57,081 bases of DNA from Catenibacillus sp964565805 (GCA_964565805.1 CAZMGH010000015.1:1-57081), one strand, 5' to 3'. Counted from the first letter of the stretch, positions 1 through 9,276 are shown. The notes: generated by a model from the sequence alone, not told the origin. Program-made: numbers and translations.

Positions 1-2
1 CA

Positions 3-386
3 AGAGGAGGCGCATGCACTTGGTATATGTTCCATAACAACTTTGAATACTTTGCATACTGGATGCCTACCAGCGCCCAGTGCATGAGAGAGGGTTCTGA
101 CTCGACGGATGAGGAATGGACAGACGAACTCGCTTTTGAATATGTGGCTGAACCGATCCTGGCGAATCCTGACCTAGATTTCTTTATCATCGCACAGTCT
201 GGGGACGAAACGGATGCTCCACTAATGAGGACACAGATGAAATATTTCGTGGAACAGACCGATGTATTTTCTTATGGACTGGATCCGGAAGAGAATAATT
301 TTTATTATACATGCTCGGATTTTAAACATGTGCAGCAGTATTTCGCATATTATCTTTACACAGCGAAAGATGTCTTGTTCAAATAA
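3..386 (+). CDS. Esterase, CE1/feruloyl-esterase-like, C-terminal part only
   Basis: The reading frame is open from the left edge, so this is the last ~127 residues of a longer gene and the apparent ATG at 27 is internal. The start of the visible part reads GGACTWYMFHNNFEYFAYWMP, where the small residues followed by TWY resemble the stretch just after the nucleophile serine in CE1-type esterases (feruloyl and acetylxylan esterases). Further on, 'FFIIAQSGDETDAP' looks like the strand and turn carrying the acid aspartate, and 'DFKHVQQYFAYYLY' would hold the catalytic histidine. These enzymes release ferulic or acetyl groups from plant polysaccharide. The nucleophile itself lies outside the window. 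It converges on the leftward xylan block. The family is inferred from pattern, not from a search. Confidence 0.55.
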   Translation, partial: RGGACTWYMFHNNFEYFAYWMPTSAQCMREGSDSTDEEWTDELAFEYVAEPILANPDLDFFIIAQSGDETDAPLMRTQMKYFVEQTDVFSYGLDPEENNFYYTCSDFKHVQQYFAYYLYTAKDVLFK

Positions 387-424
387 AACTCTGATAAGGC
401 TGTCAGGAAACCGACTGTTCCAAA

Positions 425-464
425 CAGAGGCCTGAGTGGCTCATGTGAGCCGCTCAGGCCTCTG
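425..464. terminator. Long perfect hairpin between convergent genes
   Basis: Inverted repeat CAGAGGCCTGAG-T-GGCTCA / TGAGCC-G-CTCAGGCCTCTG with a two-base loop, lying between the + strand esterase stop and the - strand esterase pseudogene stop. Both strands read the same stem. No clear T-run follows on either side, so it may stabilise both transcript ends rather than act as a classic intrinsic terminator. Confidence 0.55.
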
Positions 465-490
465 ACATACAGCTGGGCTGTTACACTCTA

Positions 491-1299
491 CTAAAATAAC
501 TTATCCATAATCCCCATTTCAAAATCTGTCAGGTCCGGAAGCTCCAGGGCAAATCTTTTTTCCAACCAGGCTTCCGCCAAGTCTGTCCATTGAGCCACAT
601 CCCGGTTGATCTGAGACTTTGCCACTGCGGCTGCCTGCGTAGCGATACTTAAACCATGGGCGCCTTTTTCAAAAACATGAAGTTCAAACGGAACTTTCTT
701 ATCCGCTAAAGCATGGGCCATCCGCAGGGAGTGCTGGACCGGTACAAGATCATCCTCTGATGTAGCCCAGATAAACATCGGCGGAGTGTTTTCCGTTACG
801 TGTCATGCCGGACTTACCTCATCCAACAAGGCATGGGACGGTCGATCTGTCCCGAGAAATACGTTATTAGTGACCGTCTCCAGTAAGTCTCCGGATCCTG
901 AGGCCTTATAAACATAGTCACTTAAAGTATATCCGAGGATTGCCGCGGCAGGGCGAAGACGATCCGTCCCCGCCCGGACCTGATCTGTTACTAACGGCGT
1001 ATCCCAATAGACACTATACATGGCCGCATTGTGAGCCCCTGCGGAAAATCCGCAGACGATCCTTTTCGTTATATCCACTTTCCACGCTTCCTGTTTTGAA
1101 GCAATCAGGGCCATCGCCGCAAACCGAAGCGCCACAGGTTCCCCTTCCCGGTCTGAACAGCTGATATACGCTCCTCCCGGCAAATAAGGACCGCCGACTT
1201 TTTTCCCTGCCGCGCCAACTCTCCTGTCTCTCCGGTAATGTATGCAGTTAAAAGAACGTCTTCTCTATTCTCATAAAGCTTGATTGTTTCTATTTTCAT
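491..1299 (-). pseudogene. Acetyl-esterase/lipase (BD-FAE type alpha/beta hydrolase), broken by a frameshift and a stop
   Basis: Three fragments make one hydrolase of about 268 residues. The start at 1299 (MKIETIKLYENRED) has AAGGAG eight to ten bases upstream and overlaps the end of the GH43 gene by 29 bases. Near 1183 one C appears lost: frame one reads AVLIC, and the next frame picks up at PGGAYISCSDREGE, the oxyanion-hole region. At 803-805 an in-frame TGA follows DEVSPA, and the same frame continues HVTENTPPMFIWATSEDDLVPV. The nucleophile motif GFSAGAH, the acid in SEDDLVP and the histidine in KGAHGLS are all still readable, so decay is recent or the two lesions are sequencing errors. 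The family deacetylates xylan or xylo-oligosaccharides, which fits its place after the beta-xylosidase. Confidence 0.8.
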
Positions 1300-2950
1300 T
1301 TTCCTGCGTCTCCTTGTCCCATCCCAAATATGAGAACCAGTCAAACGAAGCCTGATTTTTGCTTTCTGTACGGTTTCCTGTGGCAAATACACCGATCATC
1401 GTCCCCATCATACCGCTTACGATTTCCGGATTTATCAAGCGTCCATCTCCATGCTCCATCAAAGGCGTTTCATGGGTTGGGTCTTCGCCATAATAAAAAG
1501 AATAATCCTGTCCTCTGACCTTTAACGTAAAAAACACATCCGTCTTATTCCAGGGAACGCAGGCCAGCTCCTGCTCTTTCGTCTTGCTTTCAAATCCCGG
1601 AATATGAGGCGGCACTTGAAAATCCGCTGTGGTCAGAACAAGACGGATCCATTTTTTGCCGCGATCATCTGAAAACATTTCCACACGGTAGTGATGATTC
1701 TCTGCCTGCATAATGAGTATTCCCGCTGCTTCTTTTCCTTCCGGAGCAAACGTCATTTCACACTGCACATCAAAACAAGTATGCTCCTGACGCCGGAAAA
1801 GAACACTGATACAATCATCCCGTATTTTTTCCCTCTCCATGCTCAAAGGCAGCAGTTCTTCTGCCATTCCCTTAGGAAGGCATTTTAAATACAGCCGACT
1901 GTCTTTTATATGCCAAAAGTCCTGGTAAGGCGTCCCCCAGAAATTCCACTTTAAATCCAGCACTTCTTGGTCAAAATCATCCCGCGCTGCCACCGCCTGA
2001 CTGGAACACCACGGCAGAGTTTCATCCGCCGGATATGTCCAGTCTACTTTACCGCTTTCAGGAGAAAAAACCGGCCATTCCCTTTCCCAGATCACCGGGC
2101 AGATAAACGTCTCCCGGCCAAGATTTTTATAATATCCCTCAACGGTCCGTGACGCAAGAAGCACTGCATACCAATGTCCTGACGGCGTATCCACCAGATC
2201 CGCATGTCCTACATTCGCAATAGGACAATGAAAGCCAAACTGGCGGTGGGTGATCACCGGATTTGCCGGATTTCCCTCATACCATCCAAGAACCTCTCTG
2301 CTTCTTGCCACGGTGACGCAATGGTAATGTTCTGTTCCGCCCTCGGCAATGACCAGATAATACCATCCGTCCACCTTATAGATATGCGGCGCCTCAGGAG
2401 AGGCCGCTCCCCTTAAGGCGCTATCCCAGATTGGCACAGCTTCTCCCTTTCGCTTAAAATTATGAATATCATATTCTGCCGCCCATATGCCTCTTTCCAT
2501 CGTGCCGTCCGCCCGCCGGACGACATTGCCCGTACCCATCACATAACACGTTCCATCCTCATCAAAAAAGATGGACGCATCGATGCCCGGAACATCATCC
2601 AGCCAGTGAGGCGCTGACCATGGCCCGGCGGGATCATTTGCTGTAATAATATAATTTCCCTGGTCATTAAAATTACAATTGATAATATAAAATGTACCAT
2701 CATGGTACCGGATCGTCGGAGCCATCACGCCCCCGGACAGGATGTTTGCCTCTACGTGAAATCCATTTTCCATGGTCATCGCATAGCAAATCTGCTGCCA
2801 GTGGGCCAGATCTTTACTGTGGAAAACAGGAAGCCCCGGGTAAAGCTCAAAAGAAGAACATACCATATAAAAATCATCGCCAACCCGGCAAATGGACGGA
2901 TCCGGATACACCCCGGATAAAATAGGATTTTTTATTACTTTTTCATTCAT
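1271..2950 (-). CDS. GH43 beta-xylosidase/alpha-L-arabinofuranosidase (XynB3-like)
   Basis: A 559-residue protein without a signal peptide, so it acts on imported oligosaccharides in the cytoplasm. The N-terminal five-bladed propeller carries the three GH43 acidic residues: base Asp17 in VYPDPSI, Asp124 in GIDASIF and acid Glu186 in SPEAPHIYK. The C-terminal ~220 residues (from about PWCSSQAVAARDDF) form the beta-sandwich seen in GH43 subfamily 11 type xylosidases, and the length matches them. It is the fifth gene after the SBP and two permease genes (15 bases from the permease) and overlaps the esterase gene behind it. Expected role: trimming xylose or arabinose from xylo-oligosaccharides. 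Substrate choice between xylose and arabinose cannot be read from the sequence. Confidence 0.9.
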   Translation of the reverse strand: MNEKVIKNPILSGVYPDPSICRVGDDFYMVCSSFELYPGLPVFHSKDLAHWQQICYAMTMENGFHVEANILSGGVMAPTIRYHDGTFYIINCNFNDQGNYIITANDPAGPWSAPHWLDDVPGIDASIFFDEDGTCYVMGTGNVVRRADGTMERGIWAAEYDIHNFKRKGEAVPIWDSALRGAASPEAPHIYKVDGWYYLVIAEGGTEHYHCVTVARSREVLGWYEGNPANPVITHRQFGFHCPIANVGHADLVDTPSGHWYAVLLASRTVEGYYKNLGRETFICPVIWEREWPVFSPESGKVDWTYPADETLPWCSSQAVAARDDFDQEVLDLKWNFWGTPYQDFWHIKDSRLYLKCLPKGMAEELLPLSMEREKIRDDCISVLFRRQEHTCFDVQCEMTFAPEGKEAAGILIMQAENHHYRVEMFSDDRGKKWIRLVLTTADFQVPPHIPGFESKTKEQELACVPWNKTDVFFTLKVRGQDYSFYYGEDPTHETPLMEHGDGRLINPEIVSGMMGTMIGVFATGNRTESKNQASFDWFSYLGWDKETQENENRNNQAL

Positions 2951-2965
2951 GCTGCCACCTCTTTT

Positions 2966-3832
2966 TTAGCCTTTCACCGCGCCCATGGTGATTCCCTTAA
3001 CAAAGTAATCCTGGAAGAAAGGATATACGATCAATATAGGGATAATCGCAATTACCGCCGCAGCCATACGCGCGGTTTCTGTTGGCAGGGTGGCTGTGTT
3101 TCCGCCGCCGGTCATAAGGTATTTTGAACTTTCACTAATGGCATTTAAAACATTTTGAATCCCATACAGTTTCTGATCATCCAAATAGTACATACCATTT
3201 TGCCAGTCATTCCAATAAGCTACGCCTGCCAGCAATGCCAGTGTGGCAATGATCGGCTTTGCCAAAGGAGCCGCCACCTTAAAGAAAATACCAAACTCTG
3301 AAGCCCCGTCGATCCTTGCCGCTTCGATCAGTTCTCCCGGAATATTCGATCGAAAATAATTTTTTACCATGACCAGATAAAAAGCGTTCGTTAAAAGATT
3401 TGGAATGATCAGGGCAAACAATGTATTTTTGATATGAAAGACCTGAGCATAGTTAATATAGGTCGCTACAAGACCTCCGTTAAAAAGCATTGGAAAGATC
3501 GTATAAAAAGTAAAGAACCTTCCAAAGGGAAGTCCGGGCCTTGACAGCATATAGCCTAACATTAATGTGATCAAAACACAAACCACCACGCCAATTGCAG
3601 TAACAATGATCGTGATCAGGTAACCTCTTCCGAACAGATCCCACCGGGACATAAGGTATTTATATGCAGCCAGGGACCATTCTTTGGGCCACAGAGAATA
3701 TCCGTTATTTACGGCATAGCTTTCATCGGATAAAGACGCCATCAACAGAAGCCAGAAAGGAACGAGCGCCGTAATAGATACAAGGATCAAGACCACATGT
3801 GATAAAGCCAAAAACTTTTTATGTCCATTCAT
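2966..3832 (-). CDS. Carbohydrate ABC transporter permease, LplC/MalG type (system 1)
   Basis: A 288-residue inner-membrane permease with about six transmembrane segments; the first is ALSHVVLILVSITALVPFW. The cytoplasmic EAA loop is present as EAARIDGASEFGIFFKVAAP, where the shared ATPase docks. The C-terminus ends YFVKGITMGAVKG, the usual tail of LplC-type CUT1 permeases. It lies 14 bases after the partner permease and 15 bases before the GH43 gene, so the three are co-transcribed. Substrate is probably a xylo- or arabinoxylo-oligosaccharide, inferred from the downstream xylosidase and esterase only. Confidence 0.92.
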   Translation of the reverse strand: MNGHKKFLALSHVVLILVSITALVPFWLLLMASLSDESYAVNNGYSLWPKEWSLAAYKYLMSRWDLFGRGYLITIIVTAIGVVVCVLITLMLGYMLSRPGLPFGRFFTFYTIFPMLFNGGLVATYINYAQVFHIKNTLFALIIPNLLTNAFYLVMVKNYFRSNIPGELIEAARIDGASEFGIFFKVAAPLAKPIIATLALLAGVAYWNDWQNGMYYLDDQKLYGIQNVLNAISESSKYLMTGGGNTATLPTETARMAAAVIAIIPILIVYPFFQDYFVKGITMGAVKG

Positions 3833-3846
3833 ATTTTTCCCGCCTC

Positions 3847-4797
3847 CTAAAATAGTGCATCTTCTTTGCTGACCTTATTAATCAGTCCGTTAAACAACAG
3901 TATACAGATAAAGCATACAACCGACTGATAAAATGCCGCCGCTGAGGATAACCCAATATCTCCATTTTGCAAGAGGGCCCGGAATACATAGGTGTCGATC
4001 GTATCTGTGACACTGTACAAAAGGCCTTGATTTCTGGGAACCTGATAGAACAGGCCAAAATCCGAGCGGAAAATCTGTCCCACAGACATGGTTACCAACA
4101 TGATGATCGTAGACTTAAGCATAGGCAGTGTAATAAAACGGATCTGCTGCCATTTTGTAGCTCCATCCAGCTCTGCCGCCTCATAATAGGAACCATCCAC
4201 ACCTACAAGGGTTGCCAGATAGATGATCGTCCCATAACCAATATTTCGCCACATATAAACAAATGTAAGGATAAACGGCCAGTAAGCTTTCGTGGAATAA
4301 AAAAGTATGGTTTCAAGCCCTAGGCTTTTTAGCAGGCCGTTGATCAGTCCGGTGCGGTCGCCAAGGAAGGCATAGGTCAGATAGGAAACGACCACTAAAG
4401 ACATTAAGTAGGGCAAAAGGATCACCGTCTGATAAATCTTCTTTGTGGTTTTCTTCCGGACTTCATTTAAGAAAATAGCCAAAGCCACACAGCAGACCAC
4501 ATTCAATATAATAAAAACAATGTTATAACAAATGGTATTCCTGGTAATCGTCCAGGCGTCTTTCGTTTTAAATAAATATTCAAAATTGCTCAAGCCGGCC
4601 CAGGGACTTCCCAGAATACCATCTGCATAATTAAAATCCTTAAACGCAATGATCAGTCCATACAAAGGCATATAATTATTAATAAACAAATAAGCCAGCC
4701 CAGGGAGTCCCATAATAAAAATCGGGAGCCAGCGCTTCCACTGGATTTTTTTCTTTTTCTCCGGCGCTGCGACGGCTGCTTTTGCTCCTGTCCTCAT
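3847..4797 (-). CDS. Carbohydrate ABC transporter permease, LplB/MalF type (system 1)
   Basis: A 316-residue permease with a basic N-terminus (EKKKKIQWKRW) before the first membrane segment LPIFIMGLPGLAYLFI, and an EAA loop reading EAAELDGATKWQQIRFITLP. The ending NKVSKEDALF is typical of LplB-type CUT1 permeases. AAAGGGG lies eight bases before the ATG. It is the first permease after the SBP gene, separated from it by a strong hairpin (4818-4853), which would give less permease than binding protein. It pairs with the MalG-type permease 14 bases downstream. Confidence 0.92.
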   Translation of the reverse strand: MRTGAKAAVAAPEKKKKIQWKRWLPIFIMGLPGLAYLFINNYMPLYGLIIAFKDFNYADGILGSPWAGLSNFEYLFKTKDAWTITRNTICYNIVFIILNVVCCVALAIFLNEVRKKTTKKIYQTVILLPYLMSLVVVSYLTYAFLGDRTGLINGLLKSLGLETILFYSTKAYWPFILTFVYMWRNIGYGTIIYLATLVGVDGSYYEAAELDGATKWQQIRFITLPMLKSTIIMLVTMSVGQIFRSDFGLFYQVPRNQGLLYSVTDTIDTYVFRALLQNGDIGLSSAAAFYQSVVCFICILLFNGLINKVSKEDALF

Positions 4798-4817
4798 GCA
4801 AAATTCCCCTTTCTTTT

Positions 4818-4853
4818 AAAAAACTCCAGAAGAATGAACCTCTGGAGTTTTTT
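4818..4853 (-). terminator. Intercistronic hairpin with T-run between SBP and permease genes (system 1)
   Basis: AAAAAACTCCAGA pairs with TCTGGAGTTTTTT across a ten-base loop, just after the SBP stop codon. Read leftward the stem ends in a run of T. It can act as a partial terminator, so that SBP mRNA exceeds permease mRNA. The same arrangement recurs at 20321-20353 and 51183-51213. Confidence 0.7.
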
Positions 4854-4872
4854 ACTCATCATTTTGTCTCTG

Positions 4873-6426
4873 CTATTCCTGGGAAGCAAGCCACTCATCC
4901 AGCTGAGCCTGGTTTGCATCAATGATCGTCTGCATACCTGCATCTTCAAGGGCCTCCAGAAATTCAGGGATTACCGTTTCAGGATCTACGATCCCGCACT
5001 CCAGCGCAGGGGCGTACTGGCCGATCACAGCAGTTACCGCTGTCACTGCCGTCTGTACCTCCGATGGGTCAAAGGCATAGCCAAGGAATCTGGAAACGGT
5101 ACAGTTCTCAGACTTAAACTGAACAAAGTTTTCTACATCTTCATCGGTCAAAGGCTCTCTTTGATAAATACTTAACGTATCACCAAAAGTACCTACAAAG
5201 GATCCGTATTCCGAATTATTGGCGTCAATACCTTCCGGATAACTGATGATCTGGCTTCCCTCATTGGTTACATAATGTTCCCCTTCGATGCCATAGTTCA
5301 TAAGATTTGCCAAATCTGTATTCGAATAAAGCAGCTCCAGAAATTCTACGGCTTTGTCAGGATTTTCGCAGGTTGTAGAAACACCCCAGCTAAAGTTGAT
5401 CACAGCAGCAGTGTCAACAGTAATCTCTGAAATCGGGATCAATCCAACATTCTTTCCCGTAGTCTTTGACCAATACGAGGCTCCCAGACCTGTGCCATTT
5501 GAGGAAACAACACCAAAGACCATTCCCTGGGTCATAGAATCTCCTGTAGTATATCCATTACTAATGGAATCCGGCACACAGTAGCCCTTTTCATACCATT
5601 CCCGATGCATCAGGCATTTTTCCATATATTCCTCAGTTGCGTAGTAATTTTCCACAGTATCCCCGTTCACAATATCCATAACAACACCGTAGGACAAATA
5701 GCTGCGTTCTCCCAAAGCATCAAAGGTATTCCACTGATCCTCGGCAGCCACACCGTCTCCAAGAGAAATCGCGTACTGAGACATGCCGCTTTCTAGAATC
5801 TGAGAAAAGAGAGCGTCCCAGTCGTCAGCCGTCTCCAGAGTCTCAGGAAGTTCAATATTATACTCCTCTGCCAGATCTATATCATAATAGAATGCACTCT
5901 GCGTACCATTCGCCGTTGCGCCAGGAATCGCATAAATTTCCCCGTTAATCCTGCAGGCTTCCAGATCCTCGCCAAATATTGTAGACAGGGTTTCCGATGC
6001 TTCCACATACTCTGTGATCGGCTGGATCAGTCCATCGGCAACAAGATTCGCCGGTGTTGTAAGGAGGCCGGTACAAACCAGATCGATCTGCTCACCTCCG
6101 GCAACCAAAAGTCCTAAGCGGGTAGACATCTCACTAATAGCAACGGTCATAAATTCGACTTCAACGCCGATTTCCGGAATAGTGATCTCGTTTACCGCTT
6201 CCTGGACTTCCGAAAGCGCCGGATCGTCTACGCCATAGTTAACGATTTCTACAACAAGCTTTACAGTCTCTCCAGTATCTGTACTTGCGCTGTTATCTCC
6301 AGAAGATCCCTCCTGTGCACTTGCACTGCTGTCTGATGCATTTCCACTATCGCTTCCTCCGCCGCAACCAAGCAAAACAGAAGACGTCATCACCAATGCC
6401 ATTCCAAGGGCTACATATTTCTTCAT
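4873..6426 (-). CDS. Extracellular sugar-binding lipoprotein (CUT1 family, system 1)
   Basis: About 517 residues. The ATG at 6426 is chosen over an upstream TTG because AAAGGAG lies eight bases before it. The N-terminus MKKYVALGMALVMTSSVLLGCGGGSDSG is a type II signal peptide with lipobox LLGC, followed by a Ser/Gly-rich linker that tethers the domain to the membrane. The rest has the two-lobe solute-binding fold of YtcQ/LplA-like proteins, with recognisable pieces such as FYDIDLAEEYNIELPETLETADDWDALF and a C-terminal helix ending EWLASQE. It captures the oligosaccharide outside the cell and hands it to the two permeases encoded next. Its promoter follows the response regulator gene. Confidence 0.92.
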   Translation of the reverse strand: MKKYVALGMALVMTSSVLLGCGGGSDSGNASDSSASAQEGSSGDNSASTDTGETVKLVVEIVNYGVDDPALSEVQEAVNEITIPEIGVEVEFMTVAISEMSTRLGLLVAGGEQIDLVCTGLLTTPANLVADGLIQPITEYVEASETLSTIFGEDLEACRINGEIYAIPGATANGTQSAFYYDIDLAEEYNIELPETLETADDWDALFSQILESGMSQYAISLGDGVAAEDQWNTFDALGERSYLSYGVVMDIVNGDTVENYYATEEYMEKCLMHREWYEKGYCVPDSISNGYTTGDSMTQGMVFGVVSSNGTGLGASYWSKTTGKNVGLIPISEITVDTAAVINFSWGVSTTCENPDKAVEFLELLYSNTDLANLMNYGIEGEHYVTNEGSQIISYPEGIDANNSEYGSFVGTFGDTLSIYQREPLTDEDVENFVQFKSENCTVSRFLGYAFDPSEVQTAVTAVTAVIGQYAPALECGIVDPETVIPEFLEALEDAGMQTIIDANQAQLDEWLASQE

Positions 6427-6483
6427 GAACAAATCTCCTTTCCCATTTCTTGAATTTCACTGCTTCGTTCATTTGATGGTTTT

Positions 6484-6547
6484 ATTGTACCAGGAGGATT
6501 TGCATAAAAATAGGACAATAATAACGCCCTTTTGGATAATAATGACT
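6484..6547 (-). promoter_or_regulatory. Likely promoter and regulator sites of transporter operon 1
   Basis: Read leftward, a -10 element TACAAT (forward strand 6484-6489) lies about 60 bases before the SBP start, with only a poor -35, as expected for an activated promoter. Just upstream are two partly alike boxes, GGCGTTATTATT and AGTCATTATTAT (forward 6518-6529 and 6536-6547), resembling the CGTTAT boxes found before SBP gene 2. They may bind the YesN-type regulator encoded immediately upstream. Confidence 0.4.
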
Positions 6548-6561
6548 ACTGAAATTTTATT

Positions 6562-7347
6562 TTACCGCCTTTTTTCCCTGTATTTCCTGGGCGATACGCC
6601 CGTTTCTTTTCCGAAAACTCTTGTGAAATATGCATAATCGCTGTATCCAACCATGGATGCAATGGTCTTTATCGGGAGATCTGTATCTTCCAGGATCTTT
6701 TTGGCTACGCTTAAGCGCTCCTGGGTAATATATTCTAAAATCGACAGCTCGGTTTTATTTTTAAACGCCCTCATAAGATACTGAGGATTAAAATGAAGCG
6801 CTTCAGCAATATCTGTAACCGTAAGTTTATCGGATAAATGATCATGAATATATTTTTTTACTTCCAACTCTACATTCCTCTCGGGCGTAACCTCTAATGG
6901 TTCCTCTTCTAAAAGGCTGCTCCTGTCTATGTCTCCAGGGGACAGGTAGCCTTTTCGCGCCATATCCTGATTTTCCATTTTATGGACAAGCTCGTAAAGG
7001 ATCCGGGTCAACTCTTCATAATTGATCGGCTTTAATATGTAATCGTAGGATTTTAACTGCATAGCCTTTCGCATATAGTCAAATTCCGGATGGCAGGTCG
7101 CAAAAATACAATTTACCGTCCTTTTCTCCGTCCTGAGCCATTCCAGCAAAGAAAGGCCTGAGCCATTAGGCATTTCAATATCACAGATCATAATGTCAAT
7201 CTTCTCGCTTTGAAAAAATCGGATCGCCATCTGCATCCCTGTTGCCTTAAAAACTCTGTGGATCCCACATTTTCTCCAGTTTATATTTTTTTCTACCGCT
7301 TCCAGCGTACGGACCTCATCATCCACCAACAAAATATTATACATCAT
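6562..7347 (-). CDS. YesN-like response regulator, AraC-type output (system 1)
   Basis: 261 residues. The receiver domain starts NILLVDDE and carries the phosphorylation site Asp56 in MICDIEMPNGSG; the two C-terminal helix-turn-helix units (about residues 155-260) include DIAEALHFNPQYLMRAFKNKT and the AraC signature region IASMVGYSDYAYFTRVFGKETG. It is short for the YesN family, which often has ~500 residues, because the middle linker domain is missing. GAGGAGG precedes a double ATG; the second (7344) has the better spacing. It follows the histidine kinase gene and precedes the SBP gene, so it probably activates the transporter operon when the sugar signal is sensed. Confidence 0.9.
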   Translation of the reverse strand: MMYNILLVDDEVRTLEAVEKNINWRKCGIHRVFKATGMQMAIRFFQSEKIDIMICDIEMPNGSGLSLLEWLRTEKRTVNCIFATCHPEFDYMRKAMQLKSYDYILKPINYEELTRILYELVHKMENQDMARKGYLSPGDIDRSSLLEEEPLEVTPERNVELEVKKYIHDHLSDKLTVTDIAEALHFNPQYLMRAFKNKTELSILEYITQERLSVAKKILEDTDLPIKTIASMVGYSDYAYFTRVFGKETGVSPRKYREKRR

Positions 7348-7402
7348 CTACCTCCTCACATTGATCCCAAAAGCCTGCATCATGTGCATCCTCCCGGAGG
7401 GC

Positions 7403-7439
7403 TATCGAAAAAGACACTGGTTATTTGTCTTTTTCGATA
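7403..7439. other. AT-rich hairpin spanning the kinase stop codon
   Basis: TATCGAAAAAGAC and GTCTTTTTCGATA form a perfect 13-base stem with an 11-base loop. The kinase stop codon (7421-7423) lies in the loop, and the response regulator gene starts 56 bases further on. It could tune the ratio of regulator to kinase. Confidence 0.55.
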
Positions 7440-9136
7440 ACATTCATCGGCAGAAAAATCTTGACCGTCGCGCCGCCAGTTAATGCATTTTTAATTTCTA
7501 TCTTCACGTTGCCGTGATATAAAATATCCATGCGCTCGATCGCGTTGCAGATCCCAACCCCAAGATTGTCCTGAGGCTGACGGGTATCAATAAAATTTCG
7601 GATCTTTTCCATAGCATCATCACTATAGCCATTTCCGGTATCTGCAATAAATAAAAATAACTGCTCGTCCTCTATGCCTGCCAGGACATAGAAAAAAACC
7701 ATTTTTTCATCGGACATTCCATATTTTACAGAATTCTCCACAAATGTTTGAATGATCAATGGAGGAATCGGCGCGGTTTTTACCCGGTTGTCATATTCCA
7801 CAAAAAACTCAAAACGATCCGGATAGCGCGCTTTTTGGATCTTCAGGTAATTTTCAACATGTGCCAGTTCCTGCCACACTTCCACAAAATCAACTTTCAG
7901 ATTGATAACATAGCGGAAATAATTGGTCAGATACATAACCATTTTCTTGATCAGGGGAAACTCGCTTTCATCATAGGTATAGATAATGTTTAAAGCATTC
8001 AAAATAAAGTGGGGACGAATCTGCTGACTAATATATTTCATCTTTATATCTTTTTCCCGTATGGTTGTTTCGTAAAGCTTAAACTGCGTTTCCTCCAGCT
8101 CATCCATCATCATATTAAGATGGGCGGCTAGCCGGTCAAATTCATTATAGGATCTTAAATGGGATAAAGGAAGCCGATAATCTAAGTTCCCCTCCGCAAT
8201 TTCTTTCATCGCCTCGTCCAGATAGTAAACCGGCTGAGCAATCCTTTTTTTCAGCCAGAAGATGACCAGGATCACCAGGATCACAGATACGACGGCTCCG
8301 ATAAAAATGATTTTGATCACCGGAGAAATATGAAAAATCATCTCATTTCGCGGGATCAGCATCCCAATACTTAGAGGAATATCTTCACCTTGGATCGTAT
8401 GATTTCTATATTTTATATTTCCAATCGTTACTGTATCATTTCCAAGATCAACTTCTGACAAAGAAGCTTCATAACTCTCCTGCAAAGTACTGACGAAATT
8501 TTCGTCACATAAGTAGACGGTCCCCAGATATTCACTGCCGGTGATCCCAAGCTGGTCCTCCAGTTCGCTGACCGGTATCCACAGGCCTCCATAAAAAGCA
8601 TTATATCCAAAAATTTCGTAAAGATATAAATCTCCATCCACTTCTGCGAATTGCCATGTATTGAGCTTCTGCGCATCAAGACTATCTCTTAACTGATTTT
8701 CAATAAAAAGACGCATTTCATAATTACTTTCCCCTGAGAACAAAAGCCTGTCCATTTTTTCATAGTAAACAAAACCGCCCTGCACATCTGGATATACGTT
8801 GATCACTTCGGAAAGCCATGACCTGGCGTCAGCCTCATAAGTAATCGTTTCCTCTCTGGGCGTCTCCTGTGTGCAATTTTTTAAAAATGTGTAACTGGCA
8901 TCCGAATTTACATAACGAACAAACGCATCGTCAATCTGAGTCAGTACATTTTCCAATTGATTCAGAGAAATGCGCAGTAAGGACAAGTTCTGTTGGATCA
9001 TCTGGTTTTGGAGATTGACAAATCCATAAACACACGCGATCATGGTCACTGTCAGGACAATGATCATCACCGACAAAGGCCACCCTACGATCCTTCGGAT
9101 CACCGGCTTAAACTTTTTTCCTTGAAGCGAGTCCAC
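7421..9136 (-). CDS. YesM-like sensor histidine kinase (system 1)
   Basis: 571 residues starting at a GTG. The first membrane segment is GWPLSVMIIVLTVTMIACVYGFV, then a large outside sensor region (about residues 40-275), a second membrane segment VIKIIFIGAVVSVILVILVIFW, a HAMP domain with the usual RIAQPVYYLDEAM opening, and a His_kinase/HATPase core. The phospho-acceptor is His376 in QIRPHFILNAL, the N-box is FVENSVKYG and the G-box IADTGNGYS. It should sense an extracellular sugar or sugar-loaded binding protein and phosphorylate the YesN-like regulator encoded 73 bases downstream. Confidence 0.92.
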   Translation of the reverse strand: MDSLQGKKFKPVIRRIVGWPLSVMIIVLTVTMIACVYGFVNLQNQMIQQNLSLLRISLNQLENVLTQIDDAFVRYVNSDASYTFLKNCTQETPREETITYEADARSWLSEVINVYPDVQGGFVYYEKMDRLLFSGESNYEMRLFIENQLRDSLDAQKLNTWQFAEVDGDLYLYEIFGYNAFYGGLWIPVSELEDQLGITGSEYLGTVYLCDENFVSTLQESYEASLSEVDLGNDTVTIGNIKYRNHTIQGEDIPLSIGMLIPRNEMIFHISPVIKIIFIGAVVSVILVILVIFWLKKRIAQPVYYLDEAMKEIAEGNLDYRLPLSHLRSYNEFDRLAAHLNMMMDELEETQFKLYETTIREKDIKMKYISQQIRPHFILNALNIIYTYDESEFPLIKKMVMYLTNYFRYVINLKVDFVEVWQELAHVENYLKIQKARYPDRFEFFVEYDNRVKTAPIPPLIIQTFVENSVKYGMSDEKMVFFYVLAGIEDEQLFLFIADTGNGYSDDAMEKIRNFIDTRQPQDNLGVGICNAIERMDILYHGNVKIEIKNALTGGATVKIFLPMNVIEKDK

Positions 9137-9276
9137 AAAATCACCGTCTCTTTCTAAATTTACCGCAACAGTTCAGATTGATTCTAACACAGATTGACGG
9201 CTTTTTCTATTCACTAAGGAGATGAAAAGAAATTCGTTGCCGCCTCCAGTTTTCCCTCATAGAAAGCAGGCAGCAT

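Noticed and set aside
803..805. TGA in the esterase gene as selenocysteine
   Set aside because: No stem-loop is seen after it, the family has no Cys or Sec at this place, and a second lesion breaks the same gene.
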